NCBI RefSeq assembly: GCF_020497125.1 | Contig: NC_059072.1 | Coordinates: 270,178,045 to 270,242,044 of the forward strand | Source of the DNA: Mauremys mutica | Lineage: Eukaryota > Chordata > Testudines > Geoemydidae | Reading direction: 5' to 3' | DNA length: 64,000 nt | Program-made: the position numbers and the translations under genes | The notes under the pieces: generated by a model | Told to the model about the DNA's origin: nothing | What the model saw: only the letters and a program-made list of their open reading frames with translations | Database searches by the model: none | Shown here: in pieces, positions 1 to 14,469 of the stretch | Position numbering within the stretch: position 1 is the stretch's first letter | Layout of the letters: each line of letters opens with the position of its first letter

Positions 1-929
1 ATTTAGCTGAAATAAAATTCTTTCTGTAACTTGCCTATAGTTACTCAAAGGATTAGCAAGAAAATGTCACTGAACAGATACTCGTCTGCTCATTAACATT
101 CAGGGGAAAAACCCTGTGGTAGGGTTGGTTTCAGCTGCTGATAGAACAATACTTAAAAGAAATTGGCATGTCTGTGAAACAGCTGCTCAGCAAAGCCACC
201 ATGCAAGGGAAATGGGGATAATAAGATGATAATATTACAACTACACTGGGAGCATAATATATTTTAAGATGCTCTGGTATGCAGTGGGGGGGTCTAAGAA
301 TTAGAACTTGATTGCTTGTCAATTACTAGTGATGTGAAGCACCTGATCACTACATGGATCAGTTCTGTTCAAAACCCTGAACTAAGAGAGAAAATCATGC
401 CTGCTGAGACTCCAAATATTCTTGATCTCCTGTGAATTTTTTGTCATTCCATCTTTCAAATGTTTAGCAAGTCTATTTCTAATAGAGGTATTTTGCTATT
501 GGTTTGCAATACAGTTTGCCCAGAATGATCACTATTCTTATTCTTCCTTGGACAAGATTTTGGGGGACACGAAGCACTGAATCATCTGTACAAATGTGAA
601 ACTTGCAAATATAACAGTGCAATATGACAAGCAGGCAGAGCCATTGGCATGGAGACTTGGGCAGTAGATATCTGTCTCTAGCTATCATGAAGTCTCTTAG
701 CTCACATAGCTATTCATTATAAAATTAATGATCTCTTGGGTGGATCTGGGGTGGCTGAGATCACACTTGGCAGGCTTTGATCCTTCCCACCAGATTGGAG
801 ACAGAGTGTTGGGATGCGATTATAATGGGGTTCTATATGAATTCAGAGATCCGAACACACAAAACACATTACAGGATTAGCACCTGTTTTATGCATATCA
901 TATAATATTTCTATATTACACACACACAA
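1..929. other. Intronic sequence, no recognised feature
   Basis: This AT-rich non-coding stretch lies in what I infer to be GPC6 intron 2. A short interrupted CA run lies near 921-937. No reading frame resembles a known protein and I recognise no repeat family. Confidence 0.5.
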
Positions 930-1390
930 ACACACAGTACATGAAAATTTAGTTTGCAACTTCCAGCACTCAAAAGTTAGTAAATGCCAGTATTAATGTG
1001 GCTCATTAAGTGAGGTTCATCCATTCTGTGCACTAACTGAATCAGGGGTCCTGAGGAAAAAATAGTATATGATCATGTGATTAACGATTACAAGATAATG
1101 TATATGCACAAGTGGGCTAAGTTAATGTTGCCCAGGCAACCTTAATTCTGGGATTTCCTAATTTTTGAGTACTTGACTTTTCCACCTCACTAATGTTAAT
1201 TTTAATTTAGGGTAGGGTGGTGGTATGTGTAATATCCCAGGTTTTTGAAAAAATTAACTGAAAAATCATAAAGTCCATCATGTGGTTTCATATTGTCACT
1301 CACATTGCCCATCAGCAATGCTGAAAACTTTAGATGTGCTGCTTGCACTAAGAGTATGTGATAGCATTAATAGGTTGTCATCCTGTATCT

Positions 1391-1709
1391 CAGTGGTCCC
1401 CAACCTTTTTGTGGCCAGTAGCACATTCATGTTTTCAGAAGTGTGGCAGGCGCCAACAATTTTTCAAGGCTTATTTTGTATTTGTACATTAAATAATATG
1501 AAAAACATCATATTTAATATTACATAATATATGAATCCAGAGAGAAGCTGGAGAGAAGCCCTGAGGACAGAGAACACTGGATCCCGCAGCACTCTGTCCC
1601 TGGCAGGCACAGGGCCACAGCTTCTCTCCCCTGCTGGGCACTAGGCGGGCGCACATAAATGCCCCGGCAGGCGCCATGGTGCCCGCGGGCACCGCGTTGG
1701 GAACCACTG
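1391..1709. mobile_element. hAT-type MITE with perfect 8-bp target duplication
   Basis: The element begins CAGTGGTCCCCAACC and ends TTGGGAACCACTG, which are inverted repeats of the Charlie/hAT pattern. It is flanked by CTGTATCT at 1383-1390 and again at 1710-1717, the 8-bp target-site duplication expected of hAT transposition. The interior is non-coding and becomes GC-rich toward the right end. Confidence 0.85.
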
Positions 1710-1774
1710 CTGTATCTGACTGTTTGCCAGTGAGTTTCACAGGTATTTGCTGACAGCAGAGGAGTAGTGAGACT

Positions 1775-1990
1775 CAGGACTTATCTATACAAAGAGTTAC
1801 TGAGTGGCAAGCTATTGCACCATAGATTTATACCCCAGCATGCTGCACACAACCTAGCCGTGGACCATTCTTACTTCATGATAAGAGTTCCATAGTATAC
1901 TACAGAATTTTTCTGCATGGGAGCATGGGTCCATGTGGCCAGTTAGTATGCAGTCAACTAGTGCACCACGGATTTACAACCACCTTGCCA
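1775..1990. mobile_element. Possible old Harbinger-type MITE relic
   Basis: The stretch opens with GGACTTATCTATACAAAG, a decayed version of the 'GTCTACAC' terminus seen in clearer Harbinger-like MITEs of this window. Its interior ('gca-ctagtgcacc') resembles 29180-29290. No target duplication was found, so this is weak. Confidence 0.25.
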
Positions 1991-2985
1991 TGCACTGTAC
2001 CTCCATGAAGACAAGCCCTCAGAAATCCTGAGTTTTGTTTTAAGCTCTGGAGGGAGTATGCTTTGGTGTTCCCGGATTCTTCTGCCCTTACTCTCCAAGC
2101 AGGCCTCTTCTGCCTTTTCACCTTCAACCTGTGCTTGTACCTGTCCTGACTCTTCTCCACCCCAGCTCCTTGTCCCAGTCTCATTCTCCTTGCGTAGTCC
2201 ATCCCAATCTCCACTCCTCAGGCTTCTTATCCCAGTCACAGGTTCGTTACCAAGACATTCACAGTTCCCTCTTTCCCACATCTGCTCATACGACCTGTCT
2301 GTCTTCCATACCTTCATCTCCAGCCACCCCCACACATGTACATTCCTGGTTGTCCCTGGCTCCCAGTCGTAATCTTCCTCTCCCTGTGCTCCTCATCCAA
2401 TCTCAGTATCTTCTCCCTAATTCCTTAACCAGTCTCTTTGCCCAACCAGTACCAGTTCACTACCACCACCACCGTGATTTTTAAAAGGTCCATGAACTTA
2501 GCCAGTTTAGGGCAGATTTTTACAGGGACAAAAAGGCTGGCTCCCTGCTAAGTTTCAAGTCTCTGCTCCAAAGCAAGGGGGCACTAGAACTATTCAAAAT
2601 GAAGGTCACCAGAATATTTTAAATGGGCAAAACACTGCATTTGCCTCTAGCCTCATTGCTAAACCATTTTGGCTGTAATTTTCCCCAACTTGACACCTAG
2701 CATGGAAAATTTCAGCCCAATTGGTTAAAGTTTGTCAACATTATAAGAAACTAAAAACAAGGTCCTCTAATGGGAAGTGTCAGGCAACCTTAATAATGGG
2801 TGGACCTACCACCTCCATCTGTAACTGAAAACTAGTATCCATGTAAAGTGTTTGAAGTGGTATTTTTGAGACTCATGAAACGAGCTGGAACATAATGCAA
2901 AGTGGAGGTTTTGCATATTACCCTTATGCTCTTCCAGTCCTTTCCTAAAACAAGGCTAAGATCAGCCTTGAATTCACTGCTTAAG

Positions 2986-3183
2986 TATCAGAGGGGTAGC
3001 CATGTTAATCTGGATCTGTAAAAGCAGCAAAGAGTCCTGTGGCACCTTATAGACTAACAGACCTATCGGAGCATGAGCTTTCGTGGGTGAATACCCACTT
3101 TGTCGGATGAAGTATTCACCCACGAAAGCTCATGCTTCAATAGGTCTGTTAGTCTATAAGGTGCCACAGGACTCTTTGCTGCT
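2986..3183 (-). mobile_element. Penelope-like foldback element, type 1, copy 1
   Basis: A full arm begins TATCAGAGGGGTAGCC and runs to about 3110. It is followed by an inverted partial arm that ends at the GCTGCTTT complementary to the AAAGCAGC of the left arm, so the first ~32 nt are present only once. The element lies between two copies of TTCACTGCTTAAG (2973-2985 and 3184-3196), a perfect 13-bp direct repeat. Read on the minus strand it ends in CTACCCCTCTGATA. A hammerhead-like core is present on the minus strand but damaged (CCGACAA for CUGANGA, then GAAA). The Penelope assignment comes from recollection of longer family members and from the insertion structure. Confidence 0.65.
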
Positions 3184-3407
3184 TTCACTGCTTAAGTTAT
3201 TTATAAATTTTTTCTAAAAACCTCTTCCATTATATTTATGACTTTTTGTATGTGTTTTGTTTCACTGGTGCCAAAATTTTCAACATATGCACAGACACAT
3301 AGGTATTTTGGTTGCTGATACGTGCGTCTCTTGATGAACACAAGTACTAGATAGCAACTTCCATTAAACACCAACACATTATTATATTTATTTTATTATG
3401 TGTATTG

Positions 3408-3515
3408 TGGTAGTGCCTACAAGCCCTAATCATGGACCATGACACCACTGCATTAGGCACTGTACAAACACAGAACGAGAGAGATGGTCCAAGCCTCAAA
3501 GAGTTTACAGTCCAA
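3408..3515. repeat. Ancient dispersed repeat (shared with 7793)
   Basis: The core CATGGACCATGACACCACT-GC-TTAGGCACT-TACAAACA recurs at 7826-7864 with few changes. It is an old amniote interspersed repeat that I recognise by sequence but cannot name with confidence. Confidence 0.5.
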
Positions 3516-3811
3516 TTAGTCTTAAAATCTAATTGTTCTTACAGCATAAATAGTGCTCTACCATTTTAAACTGCTTCAAAGCCCAGACAGACTATAGGTA
3601 GCCCTATAGTGAAGATGAAGGCTATGTGATGGGTATGTTATTCCATGGGAATATCTGCAGTGGACTCAACATTCCTTGCATATAAAAAGAATACCTCCAG
3701 AACAATTGCAGAATCTGATTAAAGGACTATGAAATGAAGCTCAGTTGTTCAGTGACAATGCTTGAACTTCACATGACAAGCACTCTCTTAAAAAAAAATA
3801 AAAGAACATTC

Positions 3812-4022
3812 ATAAATGTACAGATTCCAAGGCCAGAAGGGTCCATTACAATCATCTAGTCTGACCTCCTACATAAGACAGGCCAAAAAACCTCATCTAG
3901 TAATATCTGCACCAAACCCATTATTTCTGTTTGAGCTACAGCTCTTTTAAAAAGATATCCAGTCTCGATTTAAAGACTTCAGGTGATGGAGAATCCACCA
4001 CAGCCTTAGCTGTTCATTGTAG
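3812..4022 (-). mobile_element. CR1 LINE fragment, 3' end
   Basis: On the plus strand this reads AGATTCCAAGGCCAGAAGGG-CCATTA, then ATCTAGTCTGACCTCC, the reverse complement of an older CR1 3' end. It parallels 20411-20470. The copy is truncated and carries no usable reading frame. Confidence 0.7.
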
Positions 4023-7790
<3,768 letters not shown>

Positions 7791-7792
7791 AT

Positions 7793-7870
7793 TTGTACTG
7801 CAGTCTTAACAAGGAGGCCCTAGTCATGGACCATGACCCCATTACGCTAGGCACTATACAAACAAAAAGA
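7793..7870. repeat. Ancient dispersed repeat (second copy)
   Basis: CATGGACCATGACCCCATTA, then CGCTAGGCACTATACAAACA, matches 3434-3475. It is a short, old copy with no flanking duplication visible. Confidence 0.5.
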
Positions 7871-9170
7871 GTGGTGGGTGTTAGTGATGATCTCACTGCT
7901 TATTAGAGGTCAGAAACAGAAAGAAGACTGAACATTAAATGCCTTTGAAAATCTGTCATTACAAGCAGATTTGCCCATCTGAAGTGATTATATAAAACTA
8001 AGAAAACGTTGCTAGACATCCCCTTTCCAAATGTCAGAAAATCCTCACACAAAAAGACTCAATAGCCTTCTGGTTTGCAACTGAAAACTCTGGAGAAACA
8101 CGTACTTTCCTCTTTCCGGCTTTGGGGATAGTTTATGCTTCCTTTATATCACAACTACTTCTTTTTGTCTCTCTTTTTAACTTGTTCTCATGAACTTTGG
8201 AATTTATTCCTTTCCTCTCTTTTTCTCCCACATCTGTTTTTTGTTGGCCTTATCAGATATTGCACCTGTTTGTTGTCATTTCTATTGAATAACAGCTAAT
8301 AATCAAGGTTCGGTGCATAACTATGAATAGCCACAGTTTTAGATATTATCATTATTTCATTCAAAATATCAAAGTGCAATAAGGCCTAAGGAGTTCAGTA
8401 TTTCAGATATTTTGTAGCATCATTAATTTCCTCTGTCCCATTTATTTGCAGGCCTACTTTCTCTTTATTACTGCATCGATCACCAATTTGTTATAAAAGC
8501 TCATCTCACCTCCTTGACTGCCAGGAACTCATTCTGTTTATTTTTCTTTTTCTGTCTCTCCCCCCCCCCCCTTTTTTTTGTGTGCAATTTTTATTTTTTC
8601 CCCTTACCAGACTGTGTGTTCTCATTTGTTTCATTACTTATATCCTTACCCAATAATTTCAACTACCACTTTCTTAATGGTTGAAATGTGGATTTCCTTG
8701 GTATCATAAAAACTCTAGATATCTAATACCACTCATCCACTTCCTCTCCCCATATTGTACCCTTCTATATGGACATTCCAGTTATGAGAACCTTCCCATC
8801 AGGTTTCAATTATGCCCACTAGATTAGAACAAGCATTAGTAACACTTCTAGCTCATCTGTCTTTTTCCACATACTTCTTGCATCTTAGTGCAGACCTAAA
8901 AAATAATACTATCTGTACTCTTCGTATTCTGCTTCCAAACAATTTTTTTCTCATTTTATTTCCTACATTGAAAGTACGTGCCAGATTACAGAATTAAGCA
9001 AAAGTTACTTTCTACTTCAAATTCTCCTGATTCAAAGCTCACTGAAGTCATTGGAAGAGTCTTGCCGACTTCAAATGAACAGGAACAGGTCCTTAAATCT
9101 TATATATAAAACGCTGCAGGAGACAATCAGGACAAGATGTTCAAAATGGACTGTCTATCTGTTATGCTCC
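7871..9170. other. Intronic sequence, no recognised gene
   Basis: Non-coding. A run of ten C followed by eight T sits near 8561-8579. The rest is AT-rich and pyrimidine-biased, with no family I recognise. Confidence 0.45.
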
Positions 9171-9208
9171 TGAATCCGTATTTAGGCATTCAGTTAAGTG
9201 GCAGCCTG

Positions 9209-9290
9209 ATTTTCAAAACTAATGAGCACACAGCAGCTCCCTGCTTAAGTCAGTGTGAGTTGCTGGATGCTCATATATTTTGAAAATAGG
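9209..9290. repeat. Imperfect inverted repeat
   Basis: GATTTTCAAAACTAATGAGC on the left is matched in inverted orientation by GCTCATATATTTTGAAAAT on the right, with about 40 nt between them. It is a decayed palindromic repeat of unknown class. Similar 'TTTTCAAA...GAGCAC' words occur at 46505-46560 and 24436-24495. Confidence 0.4.
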
Positions 9291-9450
9291 CCACTTAACT
9301 GGACGCTTAATATGAACTCAGAGCTTAACTTCAGGCACCCAAGTAAATTATTGAAAAGCACATAAATGATGTAGGTTTCAAAGTCCCCTTCTCAAAAGTG
9401 CCTAGGTCACCTGGACACTGCTTTGAATACAGACACAGTACTCTGTCACC

Positions 9451-9711
9451 CAGGGGCGGCTCCAGGCATCAGCACGCCAAGCGCGTGCCTGGGGCGGCAA
9501 GCCAAGGGGGCATTCTGCCGGTCGCTGCGAGGGCGGCAGGCAGGTTGCCTTCGGCAGCATGCCTGAGGAGGGTCCGCTGGTCCCACGGCTTCAGCGGACC
9601 TCCCGCAGGCGTGCCGCCGAATCCACGGGACCGGGGACCTCCTGCAGGCAAGCCGCCGAAGGCAACCTACCTGCCGTGCTTGGGGCGGCAAAATACCTAG
9701 AGCCGCCCCTG
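9451..9711. mobile_element. hAT-type MITE with perfect 8-bp target duplication
   Basis: Termini are CAGGGGCGGCTCCAGGCA and TAGAGCCGCCCCTG, clear inverted repeats. CTGTCACC occurs at 9443-9450 and again at 9712-9719, a perfect 8-bp duplication. The interior is GC-rich with several GGCGGCA / TGCCGCC words and no reading frame that makes sense as a protein. Confidence 0.88.
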
Positions 9712-9719
9712 CTGTCACC

Positions 9720-10129
9720 TATGCACTATTGAAAATTTTCCTGTTTGTCTATTGTAAGCTTTTAATACACATCTAGTGGCTCTTAAATTTCACAATATTA
9801 GCAGAATCATCCCACTAACTATCTTTTATCAAAGTCCTTTCTATGGAAGATGGCCATTTTGGTTTAATTTCAAGCAGGCTCCATCTCATCTAAGAATGTC
9901 CTCTGAACATATGTTTTTACCCCTAAAATCTGCTTTCCTCCATGATACCAAAGGTAACTATCTATTGATAGTAACACTCATTCTATAACACTGATTAAGA
10001 AAAAAAGTCATGTAAAATATTAAAAGTAAAACACTTAGCTTTAGTCCCTGAAATCATTGTGCTCCTGGGTGGATAATTCAACATCAAGCTGCATTATGTG
10101 CTAAAAGGCTGCACCATTATTACATATTG
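9720..10129. other. Intronic sequence, no recognised feature
   Basis: AT-rich, non-coding stretch between a hAT MITE and copy B of the unclassified repeat. I see nothing further in it. Confidence 0.4.
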
Positions 10130-10618
10130 CACGCACTAAAACAACATCAAAAGAACATTATTAAGGTGGCAAAATCAAGCACTCGAGAGTTAGGAAATGC
10201 CAGAATTAAGGTTGCTGATGCAATTTTAATTTGGCCCCTTGTGTATGTATGCATTTTGACAGTCTTTAATTACATGGTTATGTCCTATTTTTTTCCATAG
10301 GACCCTTGCCTCATTCAGTTCACAGGATGGACAGTGCTAAGTTAACGAGGAACTGCCAGTTTCATAGCCCAGCCAAGCCCAGCTCCCAATCCCTTACTCA
10401 ACCTGTCCCAGCCTTCCTGCCCAACCAGTCCATGCCTCCCCTCCCTCTGCTCCCAGTCCAACCATTCCCAGGCTCCCTTCTCCAACTCATAGTAAGTTTC
10501 TTCCCCTCTCACCAGATCCCTTTCCCAATCTACTCCTTTCCCTCTTCCTTCATCCAGCTGTGTCCCTTTGTATTTGAATAGATGGCTTCCTCCTCCATGC
10601 TGTTCAGGGCCCAGTCGT

Positions 10619-10690
<72 letters not shown>
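10619..10690. repeat. Compound microsatellite (GT)n(GA)n
   Basis: About 25 GT units run directly into about 11 GA units. The array is uninterrupted, so it is probably polymorphic. Apparent open frames across it (poly Val-Cys or Thr-His) are artefacts. Confidence 0.95.
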
Positions 10691-10691
<1 letters not shown>

Positions 10692-10902
10692 TGATTAACA
10701 GCAAAGGAGAGACAGACTCCCCGCCCTCAGTCCCAGTGCTCAGACACACTCCAGAGCAGCTGGGAGCAACCATTACAGACAAGGAAAATTTTTCTAACCC
10801 ACATAGTCCTGGACTGGAGCAGATCAGTGTGTTGGGATGGTCGCATGTGCAGTCTGATCACACCTAGAACCTGTGAGGGGCTGAAGCATGCTTAGTGAGG
10901 AT

Positions 10903-11187
10903 CAGGGCCGGATCCAGCTTTTTTGCCACCCCAAGAGGCGAACCAAAAAAAAAAAAAAAAAAAGATAAAGCCAATCAGCAGCACTTCGGTGGCAACTCAA
11001 TCGTGCCGCTTCATTCTTCGGTGGTCATTCAGTGGCAGGTCCTTCGCTCCCTCTCTTCCTCTTCGGAGGCACTTTGGCAGCAGCTCAAAGAGGAACTGAG
11101 GAACCGCAGAAGACCCAAATGTGCTGCCCCTTTCCTTTGGCCACCCCAAGCACCTGATTTCTTCGCTGGTGCATGGAGCCGGCCCTG
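10903..11187. mobile_element. hAT-type MITE with perfect 8-bp target duplication
   Basis: Starts CAGGGCCGGATCCAGC and ends GGAGCCGGCCCTG. GTGAGGAT flanks it at 10895-10902 and 11188-11195. An internal A run of about 19 lies at 10945-10964. It has the same terminal type as the truncated element at 36276. Confidence 0.88.
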
Positions 11188-11392
11188 GTGAGGATAGAAT
11201 CTTTGCAGATTTTAGCTGTTAAGCTCTAGCAATCTTCTAATGAGCCTGGGCAAACTGCAATTTTTCAAAGGCTTATAACTTACTCAAATTTGGGTAACTT
11301 TTCATGGACATGTCAGAAAGCACAACTGTAACATAAAGGGCACCCCCTGCCAAATTTCAAGTTCCTTGCCCCATAACACGAGGGAGATAGAA

Positions 11393-11698
11393 CAGGGTTT
11401 CTCAAACAGGGGTCGCTGCTTCTGTAGGGAAGGCCCCTGGCGGGCTGGGCCGGTGTGTTTACCTGCCCCGTCCACAGGTCCGGCCGATCACGGCTCCCAC
11501 TGGCTGCAGATCACTGCTCTGGGGCAATGCGGGCTGCTGGAAGTGGAGGCGCTGCACCTCCCATTGGCCCAGAGCAGCGATCCGCGGCCAGTGGGAGCCA
11601 CGATCGGCCGGACCTGCGGACGGGGCAGGTAAACACACAGGCCCGGCCCACCAGGGGCTTTCACTACACAAGCGGCGACCCCTGTTTGAGAAACCCTG
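11393..11698. mobile_element. Palindromic GC-rich hAT MITE
   Basis: Termini CAGGGTTTCTCAAACAGGGG and its inverse, CCCCTGTTTGAGAAACCCTG. The flanks AGATAGAA (11385-11392) and AGCTAGAA (11699-11706) match at 7 of 8 positions. The arms are near-complementary over their length, with GGCCGATC and CACTGGC words shared with 16494, 29833 and 33513. Confidence 0.88.
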
Positions 11699-11715
11699 AG
11701 CTAGAACATTTAAAT

Positions 11716-12014
11716 CAGGGGTAGGCAACCTATGGCATGCGTGCCAAAGGCGGCACACAAGCTGATTTTCACTGCCTGGGACCTGGCCACTGGTCTGGGG
11801 GGCTCTGCATTTTAATTTAATTTTAAATGAAGCTTCTTAAACATTTTGAAAACCTTATTTACTTTACATACAACAATAGTTTAGTTATATATTTTAGACT
11901 TCTAGAAAGAGACCTTCTAAAAACATTAAAATGTATGACTGGCACGCAAAACCTTAAATTAGAGTGAATAAATGAAGACTCGGCACACCACATCTGAAAG
12001 GCTGATGACCCCTG
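11716..12014. mobile_element. hAT-type MITE, AT-rich centre
   Basis: Starts CAGGGGTAGGCAACCTATGG and ends GCTGATGACCCCTG. Flanked by ATTTAAAT (11708-11715) and ATTTAAAA (12015-12022), 7 of 8 matching. It lies only 17 bp from the neighbouring MITE, so two independent insertions hit the same spot of repeat copy B. Confidence 0.85.
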
Positions 12015-12270
12015 ATTTAAAAGAACTGGCCCCACAATTTTTTAATACAGGCAAAGCAATGTATTTTCCCCTAATCTCATTCTCAGAAATGGCTGGACTG
12101 TTTTGGCTGAAATTAAAAAAAAAAAGAAAAAGAAAAACAGACATAGTCAGCCTGACACCCACACACAGAGTCAGGTTGGAAAATTTCAGCCCAAATGGTG
12201 CAAGTCTGGCAAAATTATACACAAATGAAAACAGGGTCTTATAATAGGAAGTGTCAGCCAACCTAACTAA

Positions 12271-14384
12271 TAGTTGGCTCTCCCAGTCCTGTCTATAATT
12301 ATTTAATCATTTATCTTTATTTTCCTTCTTTAACTTTTCTGTTTGCCATAGTTGATATTACTAAGTTTTGGCAGAACATCCAGTTCACTCACTTTACGGA
12401 AAACAGAAGATGTCACAACTCTGCTTTTTCACATTTTCTTCTAATTTTTTTTTATTATTCTTTAAGAGAGTTTTTGCTGATTCTATGCAAGGTTTCTCCA
12501 TCAGCGATATCAAGCCTGCCCAGATTGGAAGTAATTCTAGAGACTATTTTTATTGTGCTTCCCTTATTTCCTGATGCAGGCTCATTTTCCATTTCAGTTT
12601 TGTTATGCATTGTCCCAGGACTCAGACAAAAGGGGTTTAAATTACTGATCTGGGTATTTACACATCTTAAGTATTTTACAGGCTACTACTGTGCTCACAA
12701 CTGATGTACCACCTCTTGTTCTGTGAAACTCCTTATGTTTTACATTTTCAAAGATTATATGGCATGAGTGGCTAGTTTTTCCTATTTGAAAATGGTGTCT
12801 CCATAGATGAGCTCGACTGCATGTAGTTTATGCTGCACCAGCACTATGCTGGAATCAAACAAGTATTAATTCAGCAGTTCCTAGTGACCTACTACAACTC
12901 ATCTAACCACTGTGTTTCCAACCAAAGTTGCTGACTTACATCTCTCTCCTTTTGTGGCTTATGTTATATAAATCAAACCAATTGCCTGCTACAATTTCAG
13001 CTACTAGTATTCAGTTTCAGTTTTATTGCAGCTATAATCTCACACCTGTCTTCACTTCCTCCAAACTGGCAAATTTTACAGTTGAATTTGGTAATCTTGC
13101 TTGTATGGCACTTTGAATGTAATAAAACAATTTACAAGGCAGTTGTTTTATATTCAAATACACAGTAGTTTGGTGTCCCCACAACATGCCATAAAATTAT
13201 AAAAGCTTACTAGAGCTTTTTAAAAAAATTACATAAATTGAATAATTGGCTTCTACCAGTCTATCAAAGTGCCACAAGTTATCTATGTATGGTAGGAGGA
13301 GTACAATCTGAACATATCGGAAACCATTATGTAATATAAAATTAACCTTTATATTTCCCCCAACAGATTACGGTTCTTCTGAAGCCCTGTCCACAACTAT
13401 CAGTAACACCAAGGTCACAATATTAAATGTGGAAACATGCTCATATAAATCATTTTAAGTCAGCCAGATTTCTTATGGATTATGCTGTTCATTTTACAAT
13501 TGCAGGAATAATAATTCTTTATGAGGTAGTTAATTTTGATAGTTTCTGCCCTTGCCATAAATAAAAGCCAACAATAAACTCCGCTATTTGTACTGCTCCG
13601 CCTGCAGGCATTCAGGAGTATGATTGCTGTAAATAGAATTATACAGTTAATATTTGTGCCCTGCTTTGTAAATCCAGCAGTAAATGAATGTTAAGACACA
13701 CAATGGTAGCGCTTTGTGGGCATTCGAACTCAGTTGCTGTCTGAGAAATGGCAGTGTCTACAAAAGACAGAAGAGATTTAAAAAAAGAAGTGTCCTTGAT
13801 CTTGCAAATCAAATCAATGTGGGTGGACCCTTGTCAATGTGGCTGTACGCAAGGCAAAGGTCTGCCCACAAGGATCCAATTGGAGGACTAAAGCCAAGGC
13901 CATCAAAAATATCATGTCAGTCCTTCAAATCTAATAGAGAAACAATAAACAAAATTGGAGAAACTACCAAGAATGTAAAATTTCCTTGAAAACATTTCAG
14001 TTTACAGAAAACATAAAAAGTGATGAAGAACAAAAGGAGAAAAAATTATTCTTTAGCAAAAAAACTTTTCATCTACTCAGTCTCAGAAGGAATATTTTCT
14101 CTTTAAGATGTGGAAAGAACTCAGATTTGTGTCCTACTTGAAAAAAATAAGAAATAGGTTTTTAAAAATTGGAATTAAATAACACTTCTCCATTCCTTTG
14201 GGAAATAATGGTGGTGGAATCTAGAGCTTTCTGAACACAGGCTCGTCCAGTCAGTATTCTCAGATGTATGTTAAAAGACTAATTGTGAAATCAAGTGGAT
14301 GGGCTTATTGTTATGAAGCACTTTGTTCATTTTCTATGGTGTGAAATTATTTTTGCCCATAAAAAATATTTAGCACTTTGAAGT
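12271..14384. other. Intronic sequence, no recognised gene
   Basis: AT-rich and mostly single-copy by eye. A 101-codon open frame at 13684-13989 has no recognisable similarity and no splice context. I recognise no repeat family or RNA gene. Confidence 0.45.
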
Positions 14385-14469
14385 TGGGGATTGGTCCTGC
14401 TTTGAGCAGGGAGTTGGACTAGATGACCTCCTGAGGTCCCTTCCAACCCTGATATTCTATGATTCTATG
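14385..14469 (+). mobile_element. CR1-type 3' tail (CR1 or SINE end)
   Basis: GATTGGTCCTGCTTTGAGCA, then TTGGACTAGATGACCTCC and a TATTCTATGATTCTATGA end. This is the shared tail of turtle CR1 elements and CR1-dependent SINEs, with the terminal octamer repeat. The 5' part is missing, so the parent cannot be decided. Confidence 0.75.

Larger units (their letters stand above)
930..2815 (+). repeat. Unclassified long dispersed repeat, copy A
   Basis: Blocks of this region match blocks at 10130-12270 in the same order. First comes a segment with CACTC-AAAGTTAG-AAATGCCAG-ATTAA (about 968-995 versus 10179-10207). Next is a pyrimidine-rich block of CCCAG/TCC repeats (2085-2480 versus 10370-10560). 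Last is a segment with TTTGGCTG-AAT, GGAAAATTTCAGCCCAA and GGAAGTGTCAG-CAACCT (2669-2800 versus 12105-12265). A shorter relative of the first block occurs at 52850-53150. Copy A contains the hAT MITE at 1391-1709. Element class and exact ends are unknown. Confidence 0.5.
10130..12270 (+). repeat. Unclassified long dispersed repeat, copy B
   Basis: It shares ordered blocks with copy A (930-2815) and, for its first part, with 52850-53150. It is interrupted by three hAT MITEs (10903-11187, 11393-11698, 11716-12014), which account for about 890 bp of its length. With these removed the two copies are similar in layout. It predates the MITE insertions. The pyrimidine-rich centre with repeated CCCAG/TCC words is followed by a GT/GA microsatellite. 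Confidence 0.5.

Noticed and set aside
10342..10867. Open frames of 99-146 codons on both strands
   Set aside because: They exist because the (GT)n(GA)n microsatellite and the proline-rich pyrimidine tract lack stops; no domain or splice context.
13684..13989. 101-codon plus-strand frame with basic residues
   Set aside because: No similarity to known proteins in my recognition and no supporting context.
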